Positions 35,792 to 45,919 of a stretch of 64,000 nucleotides of DNA are shown here, piece after piece. Numbering within the stretch: the stretch's first letter is position 1; each line of letters starts with the position of its first letter. A model generated the notes under the pieces. It had not been told where the DNA came from, did not search any database, and saw only the letters and a program-made list of their open reading frames with translations. Both the position numbers and the translations under genes were made by a program. Location: the NCBI GenBank assembly GCA_037043015.1, contig CM073325.1, positions 1,304,501-1,368,500 on the forward strand. The letters run 5' to 3'. The DNA comes from Bryum argenteum (taxonomy: Eukaryota; Streptophyta; Bryopsida; Bryales; Bryaceae).

Positions 35792-36719
35792 TTAACCCCT
35801 AAAAATCCAGGGGTTTCCTCGACCTCCAGAACCAAAAACTGCCATTTTTCACCTTCGTTGGGAGATGGGGAAATGGAGAAACTTTTTTTTCTGGTTTTAG
35901 ACTTTGAACCGTAAGATCTTGTACCTAACTTGTATACAAAGGACTGGTCAAAATTTCAACCGTTGGATGTTTTTCATTTGTGAGATCATAACAATCAAAG
36001 TTTGACCAACACTTTTTTTTTGCCACTGCGTGAGAGGCATTGTCTAAATGGTGCCAAGGGCAACTTGATGATTGTTATTCCAAATATTTTTCCCTCATTT
36101 TTTTTCATGTAGGTATTCAAGTTGGTTATGCTCATGCAAAATTTTAGAGACCAATTCCACTTTTTGACCTTAATGTAAAATATTTTATGAAAGAAGGTCT
36201 AAAAACAACCATATAGTAAAACAAGCACCACGTATGATATATTTAGTTTGAGAAAAATCTCGACGGTGAGAAGGTGCATTTATGATAATGTGAATTTGAA
36301 AAAAATCTTGGAAAAAATCCAAAATCTCGAATTTTGGCAATTTTTGAAAGAAAAATTGTAAAATTACTAGAAATTGTGAAGATTGTTTTTGAAAGTTTTG
36401 GAGGTCGCCCTTGTAAAATTGGTAAACTTTTTGACTTCGGACACATTGGAATTTGAATAGTAATTTGGTAATGAACATATTTCTAAAAAAAAAATTAAAA
36501 AAAATTATTTTAAACTGCCCAATTTGGACTTGAAACCTAAAATTTCTAGATGAAGGTTATAAAATTAAAATTTGACTTTGAAAATTTTACCACATACACA
36601 TTACTGCATGTGGAGCACCCAATAAAAATCTTAGGCAAAAATATCAGTTTAAATGCTTAAAATGAGCTGCCCGAAATCTCAGAAAACCGAATCGGCTTTC
36701 CTGGATTTTTAGGGGTTAA
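35792..36719. mobile_element. TTAA-type MITE, 928 bp, copy A
   Basis: Left TTAACCCCTAAAAATCCAGG; right CCTGGATTTTTAGGGGTTAA (TTAA 36716-36719). The 20-bp inverted repeats are perfect. The outer flanks (ggg / aaa) share nothing, so TTAA is the likely target duplication. No transposase frame. The copy at 37899-38828 matches it nearly base for base. Confidence 0.8.
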
Positions 36720-37898
36720 AAAAGGGATTTCCGGCACATATATAATGAATTACACATGAGATGCGTCTTAGTGGTACCCATATCATGCTCTTGCCCTTAT
36801 TTGGCCCTATATCATGGGGAATTTTTATCTAAGGAATAGATTTGTGAATTATTTCCAAATAGGGGAACTGTCACAAAATATTTGCAAGGAGGGGAAGGAA
36901 AAACATCTCAAAAGTAGGACGAAGGAGTTTTTTATTAGCTTCAATTTGCTGAAATGCCAATCTCATTCATAGAAGCTTCAATATGTTTATGAGTAATGCA
37001 AATCACATAGGATTTTTTTGCATCATGTTTCCCTCTTTGCAAATATTTTGTGATCATTATTCCATTATCTGGAAATTTAAAACAGATGCGTTCCCCTATA
37101 CAAATTTTTTTCTGAATAATGTTGGTAATAATGGAGCATCATCACAACATTTTATCAATGTTGTAACTGTAATTTATTTTTAGTAATATAGAATAAGAAC
37201 TTCAGACCTATTTTGACCTATTCTTTTGGATGTGTGTCTAGAGGTCATAAGAAATTGGATGTCGAAAATATGACATTTTCGATGGCAAGTTGCAACTTTA
37301 TGAAGCCATAACTTCGTCAGCTTTGGTCCGTTTTTGGAAAAATTCCTTAGGTTAAATCAAGTCTAGTTTGTGTAATAAGAAATGCAGGCGTGTATCGAAG
37401 GTGTTAAGAATTTATGGCATGTGCACACAACTTTTGTATTGGGGTTTTGAAACATGCGACATGTTTTGCCAAGTAGGTGGATCACATCATGTTTTTCTTG
37501 AATTTTTTTTTTTCTGGAGATTGATCTTAGCTGTACCAACTCGAGAAAAGCTTAACATGATGAGTCAAAGCCGTACATGGGGCCAGTGAAGGAAAAGAAA
37601 ATACCTCTCATTTTATTAATTCATTTTTTAACTTCAAGAAATGGACCAATCACATGAGAGGAATTCTACCCCCATCAACCACATGAACAACTTGACTCCC
37701 CATATAAAGTCTCCCTTAGAGCCATTTCATCTAACAAGTAACAACCTCCTCAAAAGTGAATAGGGAGTCCAAAAATATTGCTCTTTCAAAAACAAATAAG
37801 CTTAAATTGGATATTCACTTCAAATCCAACTTGTTGAATATTGGAAATAAATAGAAGTTCCTCACGAAGAATAATAGATCTAATTATTTAGTTCTGTT
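36720..37898. other. Spacer between the twin MITEs
   Basis: About 1.2 kb of AT-rich sequence with no gene or repeat that I recognise. Confidence 0.5.
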
Positions 37899-38828
37899 TT
37901 AACCCCTAATCCAGGGGTTTCCTCGACCTCCAGAAACAAAAACTGCCATTTTTTCACCTTCGTTGGGAAATGGGGAAATGGAGAAACTTTTTTTTCTGGT
38001 TTTAGACTTTGAACTGTAAGATCTTGTACCTAACTTGTATACAAAGGACTGGTCAAAATTTCAACCGTTGGATGTTTGTCATTTGTGAAATCATAACAAT
38101 TAAAGTTTGACCAACACTTTTTTTTGCCGCTGCGTGAGAGGCATTGTCTAAATGGTGCCAAGGGCAACTTGATGATTGTTACTCCAAGTATTTTTCCCTC
38201 ATTTTTTTTCATGTAGGTAATCAAGTTGGGTATGCTCATGCAAAATTTTAGAGACCAATTCCACTTTTTGACCTTAATGTAAAATATTTTATGAAAGAAG
38301 GTCTAAAAACAACCATATAGTAAAACAAGCACCACATATGATATATTTAGTTTGAGAAAAATCTCGACGGTGAGAAGGTGCATTTATGATAATGTGAATT
38401 TGAAAAAAAAAATCTTGGAAAAAATCCAAAATCTCGAATTTTGGCAATTTTTGAAAGAAAAAATTGTAAAATTACTAGAAATTGTGAAGATTGTTTTTGA
38501 AAGTTTTGGAGGCTGCCCTTGTAAAATTGGTAATTTTTTTGACTTCGGATACTTTGGAATTTGAATAGTAATTTGGTAACAAACATATTTATAAAAAAAT
38601 AAAATAAAAAAATAAAATCTAAACTGCCCGTTTTGGACCTGAAACCTAAAATTTCTAGATGAAGGTTATAAAATTAAAATTTGACTTCGAAAATTTTACC
38701 ACATACACATTACTGTATGGGGAGCATCCAATAAAAATCTTAGGCAAAAATATCAATTTAAATTCTTAAAATGAGCTGCCCGAAATCTCAGAAAACCGAA
38801 TCGGTTTTCCTGGATTTTTAGGGGTTAA
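37899..38828. mobile_element. TTAA-type MITE, 930 bp, copy B
   Basis: Left TTAACCCCTAATCCAGG (three A fewer than copy A); right CCTGGATTTTTAGGGGTTAA (TTAA 38825-38828). Same orientation as copy A, with scattered single-base differences and small indels only. The outer flanks (gtt / caa) do not match. Confidence 0.8.
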
Positions 38829-40841
38829 CAAAAAAATCCCCATTTCAGTAGTTGAAGCATGACGGTCAATTTTGAATAAAACGGATCTAGCATTTTAATT
38901 ATAAAGATGGGACTTTGTGAAAGTTGAATAAGGCATGTGACAGGATGGTAGCCCCTTACAAACCTTCGATTGGGTCAATGGTTATTGAGATACATTCATT
39001 GAAAGGTAGTGTGTCCGTACCTTGAAGTTACTGAAAACACAACACTGACCATGCGTGATTACATCTCTTATTACACTTTTGTGTTGCATCTTTCTTGTGA
39101 TACAATCATACTTTTACGAATGACTATTTAACACTAAAATCAAATTTTAGTGTTAAATAATCTTACAAAAAGGCAATACGACCTCCGCTAAAACCTCAAC
39201 TTTGAGCTCCCACTTCTGAGGTTCTAATAGGTTTATTAAAGTGTTTGAAGCGGTGTTCACCTTCTCTCATTTCATAGAATAGCCCTCAGTTCAAGTTGGA
39301 TACAATTTGCAAAAGCCTGATCTAATGATAATGATTGGTAGAGTTCTTGTCAAAAATGGGGTAAGTCCAACTCGTTGAGTGGGGAATTGGCTTATATAAT
39401 AATAATTTAAAAAATTATTAAAAAAAAGAAAAAAAGAAAAAAAAACTAATGGTTGAAAAGTAGGTAAGGATAAAATTGCGTTGCAAGAGCAGACACATGC
39501 CTAATCATGAAAAAATAGGTAGGAGTAGAAACACTAGTAGAAATATTGTTCATTATGACTTGTTCAACACTAGTAGAAATATTGTTCATTATGACTTGTT
39601 AAACATTAGTAGAAATATTGTTCATTCTGACTTGTTTGAAATGACTGCAATAGTTGTAAAGGAGTTGGAAAAAACACTATTTGAGTGGTTTCCAATTGTT
39701 CCAACGATTGTTCAAGTTGTTACAAATAAGTTATGATGAACAATTTATTACTATTGCAAATAAAGCATGAATGTAGTTTAGACCTCTCAACATTCCAGTG
39801 CGACTAAATTCCTTGCAAAAGGGCTAGGGTCTCATCACATATGGATAAGAAGAAATATGAAAATGCAAAGTGTTTGGTTGGGAGGGTAAACCACTCCTTA
39901 AAAAGATGTGACTTCAAATGTAGGACTAGAGATCCCAAATTACACTATTTCACGACGTAAAATCTCATAACTAAAACCTCACTACTAAGAGCTAGTTTGC
40001 TCTTAGGATGGGGGCCAAATTTGGAGGGCAAGAATAGGCAATTTTCGGATGCCAAGGCCCTCATCCCTCGTTATTATTTGAGCATTTATTGTCCTGACAT
40101 GGCTCCAAGAAGAAGAAGAAGAACCCGCTATTTGGTATGTGGTGCAAGAAGATAACATTAAAATATTTTAGTTCACTTTGGGGCCATATCATAGGCTCTT
40201 AAATGCTAATAGAAAAGGTATGTGGTGCAAGAAGATAACATTAAAATATTGTTGTTCTTACTCCTAGTGTAAATCCAATGAGGTTGGCCTTAACCCTTAA
40301 ACCAATGAGGGAGCTCTATCTGGTGGCCTCAACCCCAAAATAGCCTTGATCCCTTGTAAAAACCCGCCCCAAAACCCTTAGGGCTAGTTTCTTTTAATGA
40401 ACCCCTAACATGGTCGCTTTACACTAGCTATGGACCATGAAGATTGACTGCGGCCTACTAAAACTTGTGTTTGGAGAGTAAAGTGCTCTTGGTCCCATTT
40501 GGCTTTACAGTTTACACTACCTTGAAAAAAGGAGAATGACCACTAACTTTGAGGTCACCAAAGTATGCTAAATTTTTCACACTGGAGAATGTTTTCATGG
40601 TCTCCTTGATTATATTTGAGTAGAGGCATACAAAATCCAATGATAGGTCAGAGCTCCTCGCTCCAGGCATACATCCAAGGATAGGTCGAACAAACAGGCT
40701 ATTCATGTCAGCGTCTAACTAGGCTTGGGTTTCTCTCCTTCTTCCGTAAAGGAACCTTTGTTGGAATGCAATGAGACCCTTGTCCTACAGACAAGGTCTT
40801 CCACTCGGCCGATGATGAGTAAACACTTACTGGAACAAAGC
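38829..40841. other. Gene-free stretch with short direct repeats
   Basis: No supported gene. Contents: a 36-bp tandem repeat (about 39533-39638), a 34-bp direct repeat pair (40134-40167 and 40217-40250), and a TTAACCCTTAAACC motif near 40313 that may be a lone MITE end. Confidence 0.5.
39533..39638 (+). repeat. Three 36-bp tandem repeats
   Basis: The unit 'actagtagaaatattgttca' plus 'ttatgacttgtt..' occurs three times. As 36 is a multiple of three, the plus-strand frame stays open and encodes three copies of a TSRNIVHYDLFN-like 12-mer. No flanking gene supports a real protein. Confidence 0.75.
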
Positions 40842-41650
40842 TTAACCCCTAAAGTTGATTGAGGCCATATCTTGGTCGATTAGGGTTTGGGCAACCTCTG
40901 TTGTACTATTTTTAGCTCACATATAGTTAAAACCTTTTACAAGTTGAAGAGTTTTTAACATACCTTTTCGAAAGGTCACTTCACGCTTCAAAATCCCTCA
41001 TACTTTGGAACATATTTGCGGTCAAAGTTTGAAAACACCTATTTGAAATCTCCCCAAAATCAATGAAATTGCATTAACTTCAAGAGTTCATTGAAAATTG
41101 AGATTTTACTTTTTTTTCAAGATTAGTTTTCCCTACGTGTAACCAAGGTCTTAAGCCATGATCTCCTTGTTTGGATTTTCGATCCAATTATTCTTCACAT
41201 GAGATTTTTATCGTCAGAGATCAGCCTTTGTAATTGAATCTCAACATACCTCCATGTGAATAATCAAGCACGTCCTTAGGATTTATAGGTTGCATGAGAG
41301 TTAAAATTGCATAGACATGTTCCTAACTCACCTACGAACAAGAGTTTCAAGAGCCCCAAATCATGTTCCTTACCAGAATAGATTTTTTGGCCCCCAAAGA
41401 ACTAGTTACCCTTTCTAAAACAAGGAAAAAAACTTTCTCCAACTTCGAACATTATGATATCACAATTGATAAGGAATTTGAATGTGAGATTTGATATACA
41501 TAAACACGTACAAGTTAGTACTAGATCATACTGTTACATACCTAAATATACACCAAAATCTGATTTTTTCACCTAGCATCAAAAGAGGATAATTTTTGAC
41601 AATATTGAGACTTTCTGGCAGTTTTGAGGCCGATACACTTGAGGGGTTAA
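40842..41650. mobile_element. TTAA-type element, 809 bp
   Basis: Left TTAACCCCTAAAGTTGATTG; the right end on the other strand is TTAACCCCTCAAGTGTATCG. These are imperfect inverted repeats with TTAA at both borders and unmatched outer flanks (agc / tga). Its interior ('cttcacgcttcaaaatccc', 'gcggtcaaagtttgaaa') matches the sequence at 63690-64000. Confidence 0.65.
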
Positions 41651-41659
41651 TGATTATAT

Positions 41660-41790
41660 TGTTCATTGAGGAGGAAGTAGCATTATTCCAACTCCCCTTG
41701 TCCGGTGGCCATCGGGATATTAGCATTAGAAACAGACACTTCATTCACGCCGGCCTGTTCGAGAGGGACAGGAGTTTCTATCGATATGAA
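41660..41790 (-). mobile_element. GATA-ended interspersed repeat, short copy
   Basis: 'ccttgtccggtggccatcgg', 'attcacgccggcc' and 'gggacaggagtttctatcgat' match the 22.2-kb and 15.5-kb copies in the minus orientation. It directly follows the TTAA element ending at 41650. Confidence 0.65.
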
Positions 41791-43093
41791 TCAGGTTGTA
41801 AAAAGAAGTGTGGCAGATGGGACTCACTCAAATCCTTATGAGACCTACCCGTAGCCCTTGGTGGTGAATGGAGGCCATTCAAAGCCATGCCATCGGGGAA
41901 TTCGCATCTCTGATTTTCAGCCCATTCGTGAGCATCTCCTCCTCCTTTTCATGGCGACAAAAGAACTTCTCTGGGCACATATCTCTAAGGGCACATCCTG
42001 AGGGCCCATTCTCATGTAAGACCCATCGCCGTAAATTTAATAGGGTCTCAGAAATGCAGGTTTTACGGAACCCAAAATATTTCAAGGGCTCGCCAATGGG
42101 AGGTGGTAAAGCCCTTGGAATAATAATAGAATCCGTAATGCATTTGGAGGCTTTGCCCTCTTGTCTCTGCATTTTTGCGGATGAACAGTGCTTCCTCAAA
42201 TGGAGGACCACTATTCCCTCAAATGGAGGACCGCTATTCCGTCCAGAGGAGAACTTAAATTTGGATTTTTAGTCTTGACTTGATAGTGGCCCATGAGTGG
42301 CTTCTACAGTGTAATTACGGGGACGAGTCTGGGCTCTTAACGTCCTCTGATCTCTCTTTGCTATCAGCCTCCCTCCCTTGAGAATCTTGTGAGACTAAAA
42401 ATCAATCAAGTGTCACAAACTTATGCAATAATTGAGCTACTCAGCTACACTTGTGTCCGTTACGGTACCTTCTAAGGATGAGCCAGATCGACTCACAGCG
42501 TTGGGGACGAGCTGATCTGTGCTACCAACTCGGCAGCAGCGTTGACTTGAGTTGTCATTTTCTATAAATAAGGCAGGAGACGAGGGTCTTGTGCACAACA
42601 GTCGACTAAAGTTGGAATACCTGCATGTTGATCCCCAGTATGAAAGAAAGAGCAATACACAAATTTTTACCGTGGACTTCGTCTCCCTAATATCGCCCTA
42701 TGACTCGTCAGATGTCGCCGCAAGTTGCACAAGTTGTACTGCAGGGTACAGGCTTTCTTATTGTAGAAATACCGAATTCCCGGACTTCTCAAGAGCTGGA
42801 GCAGCCCAAGCTTTTCGAGAATCGGTAGGAAGTATCAGTCCCAGGAGTTTCGTACGCTTTGCCGGTGTATAATCCCCGTACTCGTTGTGTCGGCAGAGAT
42901 CTAGTCTGATTTTATTGTGAGGCTGTGAAGTCTCAACGCTTGTCTATTGTTCTGCTGTCCGAATCGAGAAGGAAATGCATTTCTAATAAGAGTGACGCCC
43001 CCCATGTTGGGGAAGATTGCAAAACTTTGCGAGATGGTTTGATCGATTGGCACACACCTCGTGTTGGTAGTAGTGCTTTTCGCATGATTAAAC
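41791..43093 (+). other. Promoter and leader region of the receptor kinase
   Basis: A good TATA sequence lies at 42563. Between it and the start codon at 43094 there are several upstream ATGs, so the leader may be spliced or may dampen translation. The open frame 41868-42272 (134 codons, ATG start) has no recognisable domain and contains a 23-bp tandem duplication ('ctcaaatggaggacc.ctattcc', about 42195-42240); I do not call it a gene. Confidence 0.45.
42563..42570 (+). promoter_or_regulatory. Candidate TATA box for the receptor kinase
   Basis: TATAAATA, about 530 bases upstream of the start codon, in an otherwise mixed-composition region. It would place transcription start near 42600. Confidence 0.4.
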
Positions 43094-45355
43094 ATGTCGA
43101 AGTCATGCAGATGGAGCGTCGTGCTCTTAGTTCTGCTTTCTGCAACAGCATTAGTCGAAGGGTTGTTAGTGGATAGGAACTTTGCGAACTTCAGTACAGC
43201 TGTGTCTGGTGTGAAAACTCTCGTTCTCTTGGGGGATGCCTCGATAGTGAACGCCACAGGACCGCCAAGAGTAGTGCTTAACTCGATGACGGGCATAGCG
43301 ACTGCCGGTAGAGTTCTGTTGCCCTCCCAGGTGCAGTTTAAGGAGATGGTCACGCGAACCTTCGCTTCCTTCAGCACTAACTTCACCTTCGCCATCAACA
43401 ATTTGGGAAATGAGAGTTTTCCTGTAGGATGTGGTGGATTCGCATTTCAGATTCAGGCGAACAACAGCACGGTTGGGCAGAGCGGGCAGTACTTAGGCCT
43501 CACAACGGTATCTAGCGATGGTGCACCAGACAATTCGCTGTTTGCAGTGGAATTTGACACGTCCCAGGACGTAAGCGTCGGCGATCCCAGCAGCGCTCAC
43601 TTAGGCTTGGATCTCAACAGTGTGAAATCTACGTCCACTTTCAACTTGTGTCCAATTCAACTTGCGTCGAATTGCGTCACTCTCGTCAACAACGGACTTT
43701 TCTTCGCGAAAATCAGTTACAGTAGCTCGCTCGATACCTTGCAGGTGGAGATCCGCAGAGTGGATGCCACGGAAAATCTGAGGAGTTGGACAGTAAAGAA
43801 CACCACTCTGCAATCTGTGTTCAAGGAATCTATGTACGTGGGATTCTCAGGGAGCAATGGAATTGGGTGCAACCAGACGCACGAGATTTTTTCATGGGGT
43901 TTCAGTACTTCTCGCCCCTTTGACCGAGGTGGCGCCGGTGGGCCAACACCCCCTCCAGTGAAGTACAATTGCTACCGACTGAATGGTTGCGACAATTACC
44001 GAGCGCTGGTGATCGGGCTTCCAGTAGCTGTCGGTGGGATCGCCATCCTTGCCCTGGTCCTCTGCCTTTATTGCTGCTACATGAGGAAGAAGCCAACCAC
44101 TTCGGAGTACGCAGCAGTCGAAAATAAGTCAGGCTACTCGGGGCCAAAGGATGTTGCTCCAGTTCTAGCGGGCAAAGCACTTGACGTTGAGGCTCCACCA
44201 CCTTCAATCAAGAAGCTGTCTGCACCGACAGTGGAGCCGAAGGCAGCGGTGGCAAACCGAAATGTAGAGCCTGGGAATGTTGTCCTCTGTTGTGTGCCGA
44301 CGAAGCCCCATCGAGACTACAAAGAGCCCGTGGTGTTCTCCCTGAAGGAGCTCACGCAAGCCACAAAGAATTTCAGCGAGAAGCAACTGATCGGTGGAGC
44401 GCCCGAGAAGCGACCTGTGTACAAAGGAGTGCTCCGTGACAACGGATCCGAGGTTGCCATCAAGGAGCTGAGGTTGGACAACATCAGCAATGAGTTTTTA
44501 AACAAGGCGATGGTGCTGGGGCGCATTCGCCACCCGAATCTCGTGCATCTGCTGGGCTGGTGCAAACGCGAGGAGAGTAGTAAACTGTATCTCGTGTACG
44601 AGTACATGCCGAGGGGAAGCCTGGACAAGCTGCTGCTGTTGGATGCGGGTGCCGAGGGGTTCCTAGGGTTTGATGCTCGGCAGCAGGTGCTTATGGGCGT
44701 TGCCGCGGGGCTGACATACTTGCACGAGGAGTGGGAGCAGTGCGTGCTCCACCGCGACGTGAAGCCGAGTAATGTCCTGCTGGACGCGGCTGGAAACGCC
44801 CATTTGGGGAATTTCAGCCATGCGTCGTTGGTGGATCACAACAAGCTGGCGGAGTCTACCGTGATGGACGGCACACTCGGATATATGGCGCCCGAGCTTC
44901 CGTTCACGGGCAAACCTACCGTGAAGTCCGACGTTTTCAGCTATGGCATCCTCACGCTGGTGCTGGCCTGCGGGCGCCTCCCGCTGGACTTCAAGGTGCC
45001 CTCAGCAGACCGCGTGCTGCTGGACTCTGTTTGGCGAGCTCATGAAGAAGGCGACATTCTGCGCACCGTCGACAAACGCCTGTCGAATCAAACATACACC
45101 ACGAAGCAGATGACGACGCTGCTGCAAGTGGGCCTGGCGTGCGCGCACCCGGACCCAAGCATGCGCCCCAACATGGCGTCCGTGTGGCAAATCCTTATCG
45201 GTAGAGCGCCAGTTCCCGAGCTTCCTGCGACGAAACCTGTCGTGCAGAATTACACTGCTCTCAGCAGCCTCGGACTCATGCATCCTCCGGGCTCTCAATC
45301 TCTCGGGTCCACATCTAACGATCAACCTCGATTTTCTGGTATGGAGATCTCTTGA
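43094..45355 (+). CDS. L-type lectin receptor-like kinase, predicted pseudokinase
   Basis: Single-exon gene, 753 aa, plasma membrane. Domains: signal peptide (1-23), legume-lectin ectodomain (about 24-280; FAVEFDTSQD and HLGLDLNSV match the sugar/metal-binding core), a proline linker, one transmembrane helix (about 304-330), and an intracellular kinase domain (about 425-700). The kinase keeps VAIK (Lys457), HRD (553-555), KPSNVLLD and APE. However, the DFG Mg-binding motif is Asn-Phe-Ser (573-575), and the glycine loop is GGAPEKRPVYKG, lacking GxGxxG. Active relatives read LGDFGLAR here. It may therefore be a catalytically weak or dead receptor that signals through partners. Start chosen at the ATG opening a clean signal peptide. 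It converges on the HMA gene. Confidence 0.97.
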   Translation: MSKSCRWSVVLLVLLSATALVEGLLVDRNFANFSTAVSGVKTLVLLGDASIVNATGPPRVVLNSMTGIATAGRVLLPSQVQFKEMVTRTFASFSTNFTFAINNLGNESFPVGCGGFAFQIQANNSTVGQSGQYLGLTTVSSDGAPDNSLFAVEFDTSQDVSVGDPSSAHLGLDLNSVKSTSTFNLCPIQLASNCVTLVNNGLFFAKISYSSSLDTLQVEIRRVDATENLRSWTVKNTTLQSVFKESMYVGFSGSNGIGCNQTHEIFSWGFSTSRPFDRGGAGGPTPPPVKYNCYRLNGCDNYRALVIGLPVAVGGIAILALVLCLYCCYMRKKPTTSEYAAVENKSGYSGPKDVAPVLAGKALDVEAPPPSIKKLSAPTVEPKAAVANRNVEPGNVVLCCVPTKPHRDYKEPVVFSLKELTQATKNFSEKQLIGGAPEKRPVYKGVLRDNGSEVAIKELRLDNISNEFLNKAMVLGRIRHPNLVHLLGWCKREESSKLYLVYEYMPRGSLDKLLLLDAGAEGFLGFDARQQVLMGVAAGLTYLHEEWEQCVLHRDVKPSNVLLDAAGNAHLGNFSHASLVDHNKLAESTVMDGTLGYMAPELPFTGKPTVKSDVFSYGILTLVLACGRLPLDFKVPSADRVLLDSVWRAHEEGDILRTVDKRLSNQTYTTKQMTTLLQVGLACAHPDPSMRPNMASVWQILIGRAPVPELPATKPVVQNYTALSSLGLMHPPGSQSLGSTSNDQPRFSGMEIS

Positions 45356-45919
45356 CCATGAAATCTGCACCTGTAGGTCCTGAGCGAGCTGTCGTCCACA
45401 GGCTGTGAATTAGCGTCATACATAGTCGTCCAACACAGTAGAATTGTAAGTATCGTGATCAATCAATAGCAGAGTCCCGCACTCTCCCAGTGCTTGACAA
45501 GCTCTCTACCGGTACTAATCGTCTCTGAGCAGCCACCACCCTTATTGTCTTGTTTCAGTAGCATAGCTCTATAATCGAGAGCTGGATTGTTTCTCACCAC
45601 AGTCACTGCATCAATAAGATTACACTCTGCAACTTTCCAGGAAGTGCTAACACAGCTCACGGAGCAATGTCCAAGGTATAAACAAAAACTGAAACTTTAT
45701 TGGAGGTCACCCCCAAGCAGTAATGAGTTATCTACAAAATAATAGTAGTCGGAGGGCAGATTATGAGTTAACTACCGGATCACAAGCTTTAAGATGGACA
45801 CACCTATTGAGCCTACGAGAAAGTTCAGAATCCACATGCTCATGAACTGCAAGCATGTATACAAGCTTAATAGACGCTCTAGTTCTGCTAGAGGGACTTT
45901 CAGAGCGCGAGATGCTGGA
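45356..45919. other. 3' region between convergent genes
   Basis: Holds the 3' untranslated regions of the receptor kinase (+) and the HMA protein (-). No further gene is seen; the minus-strand open frame at 45463-45660 has no recognisable features. Confidence 0.5.

Noticed and set aside
35792..35803. Interstitial plant telomere repeats (CCCTAAA-like)
   Set aside because: The CCCCTAAA motif occurs once per element, only at the borders and with an inverted partner; it is part of the MITE terminus.
41868..42272. 134-codon ATG frame upstream of the receptor kinase
   Set aside because: No domain, similar length open on the opposite strand, contains a short tandem duplication, and adjoins repeat DNA; insufficient support.
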